NCBI GenBank assembly: GCA_029942245.1
Contig: JAOZTN010000028.1
Coordinates: forward strand, 1 to 33,050
Reading direction: 5' to 3'
Source: B18-G4 sp003648575
Lineage (GTDB): Bacteria > Bacteroidota > Bacteroidia > Bacteroidales > B18-G4
DNA: 33,050 nt
Positions 16,591-25,084 of the stretch are shown piece after piece (position 1 is the first letter of the stretch; each line of letters begins with the position of its first letter). The translations under genes were made by a program, and so were the position numbers. Below the pieces are notes generated by a model. The model was not told the DNA's origin, made no database searches, and saw only the letters and a program-made list of their open reading frames with translations.

Positions 16591-17709
16591 ATGCAAAGGA
16601 AATTAACGGTAGTCTTATCAATTGTTATCATACTGGCAGTGGCATTTCTGGCTATGTCATATTTTTCGTCACAGAAAGAAACGCCCGAAACTGCAATACC
16701 TGAAGAAGTTGTCAGGAAAGTGAAAACACTGCCTGTGAACTATGAACAGGTGAGCTATATTATCAGCTCTACCGGGCGACTGGGCTCACAGAGTTATATA
16801 GACATTATCTCGGAAGTACAGGGTGAGATCCTGCCGGGAAATGTGCCCATGAAAAAGGGCCAGCGATTCAGGAAAGGCGAACTGCTTATCAGGATCTATG
16901 ATGAGATCACCGATTATAATCTGAAAGCCTCCAAGAGCCGTTTCCAGAACAGCATTGCCAATATACTTCCTGATTTTAAGATCGACTACCCTGAGGATTA
17001 TCAGATGATCAAGGATTTCTTCGATGCGGTGAAGATCAATGATCCTTTGCCTGAACTACCCGAGATCACATCCGATCAGCAACGGATCTTCCTGGCAAGC
17101 AGAAATATCCTTAATGATTATTTCAATATCAAAAGCAGTGAGATTCAGCTTGGGAAACACAGCATCTATGCACCCTTTAACGGGACATTTACCGACGTGA
17201 TGCTCGAAGTAGGCTCCATTGCCAATCCCGGTAGCCGCCTGGCAAAGATCATTAACACCGGTATGCTGGAACTGGAAGTCCCTATAAATGTGAACGATGT
17301 GAAGTGGATCAGTAAAGGTGATAAAGTGATTGCAAACGCTGAAGATGGTTCCGGTGAATGGACTGGTACCGTGGTAAGGAAAGCTGACTATGTAGATAGA
17401 AATACTCAGTCGGTAAGCGTGTTTATCAGTGTACAGAATAATTCGGAAAATCCACTCTATGAAGGACAATACCTGCGGGCATCCTTCGATGGGGAGATAA
17501 CAGGGAATGCAATGGAAATACCACGCAGGGCTGTCTTCAACAATAACATGGTGTATGTTGTTAATGACAATATTCTACGGAAAGCGGAGATCAATATCCT
17601 CAGGATCAACCAGGAAAGCATGATATTTAATGGGTTGGAAGAAGGTGAGTATGTAGTTGTCGAGCCTCTGGTCAATGTAGTTGAAGGCTCAGTAGTAGAG
17701 ACTTATTAG
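16591..17709 (+). CDS. RND efflux periplasmic adaptor (membrane fusion protein)
   Basis: The 372-residue HlyD/AcrA-family adaptor bridges the inner-membrane pump and the outer-membrane channel. Residues 5-24 form an N-terminal membrane anchor or signal. The two lipoyl half-motifs are at about 71-101 (SEVQGEILPG and KGELLIRI) and 190-220 (SIYAPFNGTF and GSRLAKI), enclosing a helical region of about 85 residues with a proline-containing middle (DPLPELPEI) that is not an obvious long heptad coiled coil. A beta-barrel and membrane-proximal domain follow (ELEVPINVNDVKWISKGD; GQYLRASF; IPRRAVF). It is 22 nt after the TetR gene and 30 nt before the pump, so it is part of the same operon. Cargo cannot be told from sequence. 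Confidence 0.93.
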   Translation: MQRKLTVVLSIVIILAVAFLAMSYFSSQKETPETAIPEEVVRKVKTLPVNYEQVSYIISSTGRLGSQSYIDIISEVQGEILPGNVPMKKGQRFRKGELLIRIYDEITDYNLKASKSRFQNSIANILPDFKIDYPEDYQMIKDFFDAVKINDPLPELPEITSDQQRIFLASRNILNDYFNIKSSEIQLGKHSIYAPFNGTFTDVMLEVGSIANPGSRLAKIINTGMLELEVPINVNDVKWISKGDKVIANAEDGSGEWTGTVVRKADYVDRNTQSVSVFISVQNNSENPLYEGQYLRASFDGEITGNAMEIPRRAVFNNNMVYVVNDNILRKAEINILRINQESMIFNGLEEGEYVVVEPLVNVVEGSVVETY

Positions 17710-17739
17710 GCTGTTTTAATATTGTTAAGAGCAGAGATT

Positions 17740-20700
17740 ATGATTAAAAAATTAGTCACAACATTTGTAAAATATCCCTTCTACGCCAACCTGATCATTG
17801 CCATCCTTCTCATGGGCGGGGGCTTCGGTCTGTTGACCATGAAAAAGTCTTTCTTCCCGGAAAGGTCTACTACTGATATAGTAGTAAACGTGGTGTATCC
17901 GGGGGCCTCCCCGAAAGAGATGGAAGAAGGCGTAACCATGCGTGTGGAAGAAGCCATCAGGGGGATTGTCGGAATCAAATGGGTAAATTCCACCTCATCA
18001 GAAAACTTTGCCAATGTCACGGTCACCACTACCGGTGAGTACGATATTGATGAAACATTGATGGAGGTTAAAAATGCAGTTGACGGGATCACATCTTTTC
18101 CCGTTGATGCAGAAAGGCCCATAGTATATAAGGTCAGGAGCAGGAGCAATGCGCTCTTTATGAGCCTGGTGGGTGATGTAGACCTGCTCACACTTAAGAA
18201 GTATGCCGATGATATTGAACTAGACCTGTATAACTCCGGTGTCATGTCGCAGATCAATGTGTCAGGATACCCGGCACTGGAAATATCGGTGGAAGCTTCA
18301 GAAGAGGACCTGCTCAGGCACGACCTCACTTTTAATGAAATATCCCTGGCGATAGCCATGAATAACAGGGATATTTCAGCAGGTATGATCCGTTCCGATG
18401 AAGAAGAGATCATGATCCGATCAAGGGCAAAAAGCTATGATCCGGATGAGATCGGTGAGATCATCCTACGGGCTGATGATGACGGGCGCTATTTGCGTAT
18501 CCGTGATGTAGCACAGGTAAAAATGAAGTTTGCTGATGTACCTAGCGGGGCATACATGAACGGACAGTTGAGCGTTTCTATCCAGATAGCCAAACTTGCT
18601 GATGAAGACCTTGCTGAGATCACATCCTTCCTGCAAGATTACATTGAAGAGTTTAATGCGAAACATGATAGCGTTAAGCTCGAGATCACCTATAACTTTT
18701 TCGATATACTTGGTGACAGGCTGAACCTCTTATATCGCAACGGGGGTATAGGGCTTGCGCTGGTACTCCTCTCCCTGGGATTATTCCTGAATATCCGTCT
18801 CTCTTTATGGGTGGCCTGGGGAATTCCTGCCTCCTTCCTGGGTATGTTCATTATAGCCTCCCTCTATGGCATCACCATCAACATGACCTCCCTCTTCGGG
18901 ATGATACTCGTAGTAGGGATCCTGGTGGATGATGGCATCGTGATCGCGGAAAATATCTATACCCATTATGAAAGGGGAAAGAGTGCCCGACGTGCAGCCA
19001 TAGATGGGACAATGGAAATGATCCCGGCTGTAACCACTTCTGTACTTACAACCATTATCGCATTTACGCCTCTAATGTTTTTGGAAGGCCGGATGGAGAT
19101 GATGTTCGAAATGGCTTTTGTAGTGATCATGAGCCTGTTGTTTTCTCTTGCTGAAGCTTTCTTTGTGCTGCCTGCTCATGTGGGTTCTAGATTTGTGCTT
19201 CGAAAAAGCCCTAAGAAGAGCCGCTGGATGAAAATCAGGAGGAGCCTGGACAGGGCCATGGACTTTATGAAGTATAGTCTGTATGCGCCTACACTGCGCT
19301 TCATGCTTCGATGGAAATATATTATGATCATAACTCCAATGGCCCTTTTTATGATCACGATTGGCTTGTTCCAGGGCGGTCAGATCAAATCTACCTTCTT
19401 TCCTGCCATACCGTTCGATTTCTTTAATGTGAATTTAGCCTTCACACCGGGCTCGGGAGAGAAACAAACATTTGAATACCTCCTGAATTTTGAGGAAGCC
19501 ATGTGGGAACTGAATGAAGAGATAAAGGAAGATTTTGATTATCCTGAAGGGGTCCTTAATTATACATTTATCTCGCTCGGAAACGCTTTCAATGGAAAGG
19601 AAACGGGCGCGCATTCCGGAAACATATTTGTGTTGTTGAGAAACCTGGAGGATGCACCATTGAGCAGCTTCGAGATCGTTGAAATGCTAAGGAAAAAGAT
19701 AGGGGATGTTCCGGAAGCAGAGAAATTCACCGTTGAGGGGATGGCTACTTTCGGTATACCGGTGTCTATTAGCCTCCTTGGCAAGGACCTGGATGAATTG
19801 CAGAATGCCAGGGACTTCATGATGCGTGAGATGGGCAACATCAAGATATTGAAGGATATCAATGATAACAATGCCATTGGGAAGCGTGAAGTGCAGCTTG
19901 AACTCAAGCCAAAAGCTTACTTCCTTGGACTTACCCATAGCGATATCAGTGCCCAGGTACGACAGGGTTTTTATGGCGGCCAGGCACAACGATTGCAAAT
20001 CGGTAAAGACGAGGTGAGGGTGTGGGTGCGCTATCCGAAACAAGACCGGCTCAGCCTTGGGCAAATGGAAGCTATGAAGATCAAAACACCTGTAGGTGAT
20101 TACCCCCTTTCAGAACTGGCAAATTATGAGATCAGGAGAGGGCCGGTGAACATACAGCACTACAATATGTCACGTGAAGTTAGGATCGATGCCAACCTGG
20201 TCGACGCTTATGCTCCTGTACCACCGATCATCGAGGAAATTCGCACTAAAATTGTCCCGAGGATGCAGGAAATGTACCCCGGCATTGAGATTGAATACCA
20301 GGGGCAGAAACGCGATAGCGATGAAGCCACGGCAGCTCTTAAGAAATACTTTGGCATCGCCTTTATGATCATCATTTTAATAATCATGATCCACTTCAAA
20401 TCATTCAGCCAGGGAACGATTGTTCTGATGATGATTCCGCTGGGATGGCTGGGGGCCGTTTGGGGACATGGAATAGAAGGATACCCGGTATCCTTGCTCA
20501 GCGCATGGGGAATGGTGGCTCTGTCAGGGGTGATCATCAACGATGCGGTGGTATTCCTGTCGAAGTATAATTCGCTGATAAAGGAAGGCCGGAAGGTGAC
20601 TGATGCAGTATATGAAGCAGGATTGGCCAGGTTCAGGGCCATCATCCTGACCACCATCACCACTAGCCTCGGGCTGTATCCCATCATTATGGAGGGTAGT

Positions 20701-20907
20701 TTCCAGGCTCAGTTCCTGATTCCAATGGCCATCGCACTGGCATATGGTGTGATGATAGGAACAATGTTCATACTGGTATTGTTTCCGGTGCTTATATTGG
20801 TCCTGAATGACCTGAGAAGGTTCCTCTACAGGCTGTGGACCGGAAATACCAGGACAGCAGAAGAGCTCGAGCCGGCCAATATTTTTGAAAGAAGAGAGAT
20901 TGAATAA
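17740..20907 (+). CDS. RND efflux pump, inner-membrane permease subunit
   Basis: A 1055-residue AcrB/MexB-superfamily proton-driven exporter. The ATG at 17740 (MIKKLVTTFVKYPFYAN) is preferred to an in-frame TTG 18 nt upstream. Two repeats of the RND architecture are visible: the first membrane helix at about 15-34, a periplasmic porter region, then helices from about 338. The proton-relay aspartates of TM4 are D397 and D398 in LVDDGIVIAEN, equivalent to AcrB D407/D408. The second half has WGMVALSGVIINDAVVFLSKYN (split: WGMVALSGVI, INDAVVFLSK) and a C-terminal hydrophobic block. Family is broad, more like hydrophobe/amphiphile exporters (HAE) than metal exporters. The downstream gene begins 16 nt after the stop. 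Confidence 0.96.
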   Translation: MIKKLVTTFVKYPFYANLIIAILLMGGGFGLLTMKKSFFPERSTTDIVVNVVYPGASPKEMEEGVTMRVEEAIRGIVGIKWVNSTSSENFANVTVTTTGEYDIDETLMEVKNAVDGITSFPVDAERPIVYKVRSRSNALFMSLVGDVDLLTLKKYADDIELDLYNSGVMSQINVSGYPALEISVEASEEDLLRHDLTFNEISLAIAMNNRDISAGMIRSDEEEIMIRSRAKSYDPDEIGEIILRADDDGRYLRIRDVAQVKMKFADVPSGAYMNGQLSVSIQIAKLADEDLAEITSFLQDYIEEFNAKHDSVKLEITYNFFDILGDRLNLLYRNGGIGLALVLLSLGLFLNIRLSLWVAWGIPASFLGMFIIASLYGITINMTSLFGMILVVGILVDDGIVIAENIYTHYERGKSARRAAIDGTMEMIPAVTTSVLTTIIAFTPLMFLEGRMEMMFEMAFVVIMSLLFSLAEAFFVLPAHVGSRFVLRKSPKKSRWMKIRRSLDRAMDFMKYSLYAPTLRFMLRWKYIMIITPMALFMITIGLFQGGQIKSTFFPAIPFDFFNVNLAFTPGSGEKQTFEYLLNFEEAMWELNEEIKEDFDYPEGVLNYTFISLGNAFNGKETGAHSGNIFVLLRNLEDAPLSSFEIVEMLRKKIGDVPEAEKFTVEGMATFGIPVSISLLGKDLDELQNARDFMMREMGNIKILKDINDNNAIGKREVQLELKPKAYFLGLTHSDISAQVRQGFYGGQAQRLQIGKDEVRVWVRYPKQDRLSLGQMEAMKIKTPVGDYPLSELANYEIRRGPVNIQHYNMSREVRIDANLVDAYAPVPPIIEEIRTKIVPRMQEMYPGIEIEYQGQKRDSDEATAALKKYFGIAFMIIILIIMIHFKSFSQGTIVLMMIPLGWLGAVWGHGIEGYPVSLLSAWGMVALSGVIINDAVVFLSKYNSLIKEGRKVTDAVYEAGLARFRAIILTTITTSLGLYPIIMEGSFQAQFLIPMAIALAYGVMIGTMFILVLFPVLILVLNDLRRFLYRLWTGNTRTAEELEPANIFERREIE

Positions 20908-20923
20908 CCGATTGACACAACGA

Positions 20924-22261
20924 ATGATGAAAAAAACGAAACATATTCAGATCGGCATAGTATTGTTGGCCCTGTTTCTTATCGGACAAAAGCTGCCAGC
21001 CCAGCAAGTTGTTCAGGAAATGTCGCTGGCCAATGCATTGGCTACCGGGCTGGAAAATAACTACCAGATACGCATCTCTGCTGAGAGTGTAAGGATAGCC
21101 GAGAACAATAACAGCTGGGGGGCAGCGGGAATGTGGCCTGCCATCTCCCTGGGGGCTTTTCAGAACAACCGATACGATGAGGGTGACAGCTATACCGTAC
21201 CGGGAGAACGGAATGAGTATTATACCAACGTGATCGCGCCCTATATTAACCTCAACTGGACACTCTTCCGCGGACTAGCAGTGCATATTACTAAAGATAA
21301 ACTGGGTGCTCTGCAGGAATATTCAGAAGGCTATGCTACCATCGTGGTAGAAAACACCATACAGGGGATCGTGCTGGCGTATTATAATGCATTGTTGCAG
21401 GAAGAACTGCTGCAGGTATCGGAGGAGGTCAAAGCTTTGTCGCGCGACCGCTTTAACTATATGTCATTCAAGAAAGAACTTGGTGGAGCCGTAACCTATG
21501 ATGTGCTCCAGGCAAAAAATGCCTACCTCGATGATTCAACCATCAACCTGCTCCAGCAACTGAACCTTAAGAATGCATACCTGAACCTGAAACTATTACT
21601 GGGTGAAGAAGAGGATATACAATACCACCTGACGGATGAATTTACAGTACAACTGAACGACTATTCTATCGACACACTCCTGCAGGCGATGATGTCGAGT
21701 AACAGCAACCTGCGCAATCAGTACATCAACCAGGAGATACTGAAGAAAGATGTGAACCTGGCCAAAAGCAATATGTACCCGGTGCTGTCGATGAACGGTG
21801 GCTACGATCATTTCAACAGAAGGGTCAAATATACTGATGTTGATCCTGCGTACACCAACAGCATGGATTATTATGCCAACTTTACCTTGAGTTTCAACCT
21901 TTTCAATGGTGGCAACGTCAGGCGTGGGATCAGGAACGCGAAAATCGGTGAGCAGATCGGGCAACTCGAGATAAAAGAGCTGGAGATCAGCCTTTCTAAC
22001 CTCATGAAGAATGATTTCGACCTCTATGAGATCAGGAAAGAGCTCTACCTGGTGTCTGTCGCCAACCTGGAAAGCGCCAGTCTGAACATGGAGATCTCTA
22101 CGGAGAAATTCCGCTCCGGAGCCATCAATTCATTTAACTTCCGTGATGTGCAGGTGATCTACCTTCGCGCTGCCGCCGGGAAGTACCAGGCGATATATAA
22201 CCTCATCGATATTCAGATGGAATTGCTGAGACTGTCGGGTGGGATCATTTCAGAATTTTAA
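20924..22261 (+). CDS. TolC-family outer-membrane efflux channel
   Basis: Starts at the ATG 20924 or the next codon ATG 20927 (MMKKTKHIQIG), 16 nt after the pump gene; the track's longer frame begins within the pump. A signal peptide ends near LPAQQ. The 445-residue mature-type protein shows the outer membrane factor repeats: SLANALATGLENNYQIRI near the N-terminus, GIVLAYYNALLQEELLQV, the helical RFNYMSFKKELGGAVTYDVLQAK block, and a second copy (LEISLSNLMKNDFDLYEIRKE, SASLNMEISTEKFRSGAINSFNFRDVQ in pieces). It forms a trimeric channel across the outer membrane and periplasm that completes the tripartite system with the two upstream genes. Its stop codon is the base of a long hairpin-forming repeat. 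Confidence 0.94.
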   Translation: MMKKTKHIQIGIVLLALFLIGQKLPAQQVVQEMSLANALATGLENNYQIRISAESVRIAENNNSWGAAGMWPAISLGAFQNNRYDEGDSYTVPGERNEYYTNVIAPYINLNWTLFRGLAVHITKDKLGALQEYSEGYATIVVENTIQGIVLAYYNALLQEELLQVSEEVKALSRDRFNYMSFKKELGGAVTYDVLQAKNAYLDDSTINLLQQLNLKNAYLNLKLLLGEEEDIQYHLTDEFTVQLNDYSIDTLLQAMMSSNSNLRNQYINQEILKKDVNLAKSNMYPVLSMNGGYDHFNRRVKYTDVDPAYTNSMDYYANFTLSFNLFNGGNVRRGIRNAKIGEQIGQLEIKELEISLSNLMKNDFDLYEIRKELYLVSVANLESASLNMEISTEKFRSGAINSFNFRDVQVIYLRAAAGKYQAIYNLIDIQMELLRLSGGIISEF

Positions 22262-22310
22262 ATTTTGAGTTTTGAGTTTTGAATTAGTTCAAAGTTCAGA
22301 GCTCAGAGTT
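22261..22310 (+). repeat. Heptad repeat tract folding into a 23-bp RNA hairpin
   Basis: Left arm 22261-22283 is made of TTTTGAG heptamers, right arm 22288-22310 of GTTCAAA/GTTCAGA/GCTCAGA variants, with the 4-nt loop TTAG. All 23 positions pair in RNA, six as G-U (for example 22277 with 22294 and 22265 with 22306); on the opposite strand those six become A-C mismatches. Pairing continues to 22255/22316 with one mismatch. No U-run follows, so it is not a standard terminator. It begins at the stop codon of the efflux operon. Confidence 0.6.
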
Positions 22311-22330
22311 CAAAGTAGTAATGTCAGATG

Positions 22331-22363
22331 TTGAGCCGGTATTAATTAAATTCACAATCTTTG
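22331..22363 (+). promoter_or_regulatory. Possible rsmA promoter
   Basis: AATCTTTG (22356-22363) has one mismatch to TAnnTTTG, with TTG at 22331-22333 placed 22 nt upstream. The ATG at 22378 is 14 nt downstream. Weak but well spaced. Confidence 0.35.
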
Positions 22364-22377
22364 TAAAAAGTACCAGC

Positions 22378-23142
22378 ATGTTCGTTTCTCCCAAGAAGGC
22401 CCTTGGCCAGCATTTCCTTACTGACCGGAACATAGCAGAGAAGATCGTATCTGCTGTTCCCGGTGCTCCTGCTGTGATACTAGAGATCGGACCGGGAACA
22501 GGGATGCTGAGCGGATTGCTTCTGGAAAGACCTGAGTTGGATCCCATGTTTATTGAAACGGATCGTGAGGCTGTAGATTACCTGGCATCGAAATTTCCGG
22601 AGATCGAAGAAAAACTATTTCATGAGGACTTTCTGAAAACAAACCTCAAAACCCTGATAAACGGGCAGTACCAGATCGTGGGTAACCTGCCATACAACAT
22701 TTCAAGCCAGATATTTTTTCGCATGCTGGAAGACCGCGACAGGCTTCGCTCGGCTGTAGTCATGATACAGAAAGAAGTTGCGGAACGCATCAGGTCAGGG
22801 CCTGGAAATAAGGTTTACGGCATCCTGAGTGTTTTGCTACAAACCTGGTTCGATATCGAATATCTTTTTACAGTTTCTGAAAATGTGTTTCACCCGCCTC
22901 CAAAAGTGAAATCGGCAGTGATCAGGCTAAGCCGAAATGAAACAGTTGATATCGGCTGTGATCCGGCATTATATTTCAGGGTGGTCAAGGCAGGTTTTAA
23001 CCAGCGCCGCAAAACATTGAGAAATTCATTGAAGCAAATTATCGGCGATAAGGATACCTCAGCCATCAGCGAGATGCTCAGCAAGAGAGCAGAACAGCTT
23101 TCCGTAGAAGAATTCATCAGCCTGGCCAATCACCTTAAATAG
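22378..23142 (+). CDS. rsmA: 16S rRNA dimethyladenosine transferase RsmA (KsgA)
   Basis: RsmA dimethylates the two adjacent adenosines in the 3'-terminal helix of 16S rRNA using S-adenosylmethionine, a late step in small-subunit assembly. The in-frame ATG at 22321 lies in the spacer; the ATG at 22378 begins the canonical MFVSPKKALGQHFL and gives 254 residues, the usual size. SAM-binding motif I is LEIGPGTGMLS (35-45), and the catalytic motif IV is NLPYNIS (103-109). The C-terminal helical part has FNQRRKTLRNSLK. The stop TAG lies in a repeat tract and the converging TPR gene ends 45 nt away. Assignment is secure. Confidence 0.96.
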   Translation: MFVSPKKALGQHFLTDRNIAEKIVSAVPGAPAVILEIGPGTGMLSGLLLERPELDPMFIETDREAVDYLASKFPEIEEKLFHEDFLKTNLKTLINGQYQIVGNLPYNISSQIFFRMLEDRDRLRSAVVMIQKEVAERIRSGPGNKVYGILSVLLQTWFDIEYLFTVSENVFHPPPKVKSAVIRLSRNETVDIGCDPALYFRVVKAGFNQRRKTLRNSLKQIIGDKDTSAISEMLSKRAEQLSVEEFISLANHLK

Positions 23143-23196
23143 TACCGAGTACTGAGTACCGAGTTCTCATGTCTCAAGTCTCAAGTCTCAGACCTC
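23141..23196. repeat. Degenerate 7-bp repeat tract spanning two convergent stop codons
   Basis: Eight heptamers in register: AGTACCG, AGTACTG, AGTACCG, AGTTCTC, ATGTCTC, AAGTCTC, AAGTCTC, AGACCTC (23141-23196). The tract begins inside the rsmA stop codon (23140-23142) and runs through the stop codon and the last codons of the opposite gene (stop at 23188-23190), so the repeat has replaced the whole spacer. Confidence 0.65.
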
Positions 23197-25041
23197 GTCT
23201 CCCCTCAGGATCCGAAACCTCCTCCTCGCATCAATGGTATAGATGCTGCCGGGGTATTGCCTGAGCAACTGCTGATAAAGTTCCATGGCCTTTTCTTTGT
23301 CTTCAAATACTTCTTCTTGTAGTATGGCCCTGCGGTACAGGGCATCGTCGGCCAGGATATCTTCCGGATATTCGGTAAGGAGCTCGTGATAGAGGCTGTC
23401 TGCTTGCGTAAATTCTCCCTGCCTGATCCTGATCTCTGCTTTGCTGAACAAGACCTCATCGAAGAGGGGGTGCCAGGCTGATAGCAGCATGATAGAATCC
23501 AGGGTGGCATAAGCTTCTTCGTATTTATTCTGATAAAGCAGCAGTTCGGCATTGGCATAATAGCGCAATCCCGCATAACTGCTGTCTGCTTCTATATTGT
23601 CGGCAATGTGAAGCGAAAGCTCCAGTGCATCATTGGCGATCAGCTTGGAGGTGGCTGCTTTTAATACATCCAGTTGTGCTTTTGCCCATTCAAACTCTCC
23701 GATATAATAGGTGAGCCAGGCATTCTTCAGCTTGGCCTGGTGGCCGATGGGCTCATTCTTAAAGGCTTTGTCTACCTGTGAGTACAGGAGCGTGGCCTCC
23801 CACACCTCTCCCTGGAAGAGGTAGATGTCTGCCAGCTCTATCTTACAACGGGCCCTCGCAATGCTTTCCGGTCCGGGTATGGCAATGGCCAGGGTCAGGT
23901 TTTCTATGGCTTTTGTCTCTTTGTTCAGGTGAAAAGCCTGTATATGTGCCAGATCACGCAGCAATTGCATGGTCTGCTGCTGCACCCCAAACTCATCAAT
24001 GGCTTCCAGGTAAGCCGATTCCAACTCCAGCATTGCTTCATTTTCTATCATGATATCGTTGGCGATCTGCCTGTAGCGTGTTTCCAGGAATCCTATCAGC
24101 CCATTCAGGTATAGAGGAGAGTCCTTGCCCTTGCTGAGGATATATTCATATGATTCCAGGGCAGCATCGTAGTCGGAATTCATGAGTGCCAGCTCCGCAA
24201 CATCCAGCACCCTGTATCCATCTTCACGGAAGCGTCTGTCGAGGGAGCGTGCCTGGGTAAATGCAAATGAAAAGTCTTTTTGCTGTACCGAGAGCCAGAG
24301 CAACAGCTCATTCAGGTAAACAGCTTCCGGGTTTTCCTGGTACCTGATAAGCAGGCTTTCCCTCAGAATATCAGGTAGATTATCTTCTATGTCACGTCCC
24401 ATGGCAGTCTGTAGCCTGTTCTGTACATTTTCCCTGGCCTCAGGAACCTCTTCGAGGTGATCCAGGAAAGTTTCTACCATCTCCCGGTAGTTTCCGTTCC
24501 TTTCGTACATGCTTGCCAGTTCTATCTGAAATGAATATTCACCCTTCATCAGCAGCTTTCCCTGCTGGTAGGTCAGGATGGCATATTCAGGCTGGCCCCT
24601 CAAATAGAAAGCGCTGGCAATCTGTTTGATCTCATGTAAGTTGGCAGGAAGGTTTTTGATCACACCCTCAAACACCCGCTCAGCTTTTTCTGTTTCTGCA
24701 CTACGTATGTACACATACCCCAGGTCAACCCTGTAGCGCAATTGTCCCTGATTATTTTTGCCCTGTTTTTTAGTCAATTTCTCCGCATCACGGTATTCCC
24801 TGAGCTCCATCATTGAATAGAGGGCATAGGTGTAATTGGTATGAGTGGGATCTTTCTCATATAGTTCACGGAAGATGTTCAGGCACTTCTCATACTCACG
24901 ATTCTGGTAATACTGTATGCCCAGGCGCTGCAGGTCACGATCCTGGTCGGGCTTATTGGTAGGTGTAATCAGCTGTGAATATACCGGCGCCACTGCTGCC
25001 AGCAGCAGTGTCAAAACAAGTATATGTCTGAGGATCCTCAT
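23188..25041 (-). CDS. Exported tetratricopeptide-repeat (TPR) protein
   Basis: A 617-residue protein with a cleavable signal peptide (MRILRHILVLTLLLAAVAPVYS, written in parts: MRILRHILVL, TLLLAAVAPVYS; likely cut before QLITP). Nearly all the rest is TPR-like helix pairs: LGIQYYQNREYEKCLNIFRELYEKDP near residue 40-65, then repeated units to the C-terminus, where ADSLYHELLTEYPEDILADDALYRRA resembles the BamD/YbgF-type TPRs. No lipobox cysteine is seen, so it is probably a soluble periplasmic protein, perhaps a scaffold for envelope complexes. It follows serS by 43 nt on the same strand and may be cotranscribed. The name is descriptive; no specific function is recognised. Confidence 0.85.
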   Translation of the reverse strand: MRILRHILVLTLLLAAVAPVYSQLITPTNKPDQDRDLQRLGIQYYQNREYEKCLNIFRELYEKDPTHTNYTYALYSMMELREYRDAEKLTKKQGKNNQGQLRYRVDLGYVYIRSAETEKAERVFEGVIKNLPANLHEIKQIASAFYLRGQPEYAILTYQQGKLLMKGEYSFQIELASMYERNGNYREMVETFLDHLEEVPEARENVQNRLQTAMGRDIEDNLPDILRESLLIRYQENPEAVYLNELLLWLSVQQKDFSFAFTQARSLDRRFREDGYRVLDVAELALMNSDYDAALESYEYILSKGKDSPLYLNGLIGFLETRYRQIANDIMIENEAMLELESAYLEAIDEFGVQQQTMQLLRDLAHIQAFHLNKETKAIENLTLAIAIPGPESIARARCKIELADIYLFQGEVWEATLLYSQVDKAFKNEPIGHQAKLKNAWLTYYIGEFEWAKAQLDVLKAATSKLIANDALELSLHIADNIEADSSYAGLRYYANAELLLYQNKYEEAYATLDSIMLLSAWHPLFDEVLFSKAEIRIRQGEFTQADSLYHELLTEYPEDILADDALYRRAILQEEVFEDKEKAMELYQQLLRQYPGSIYTIDARRRFRILRGDEV

Positions 25042-25084
25042 GAAAATAAGTTTGACCGTTTGAGGTCGCTAAGTATATTGCCTG

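Noticed and set aside
17781..18413. 210-residue minus-strand open frame
   Set aside because: Antisense to the RND pump gene, low-complexity Ser-rich product with no domain.
22261..22310. Hairpin as a Rho-independent terminator
   Set aside because: The stem is AT-rich with many G-U pairs and no U-run follows.
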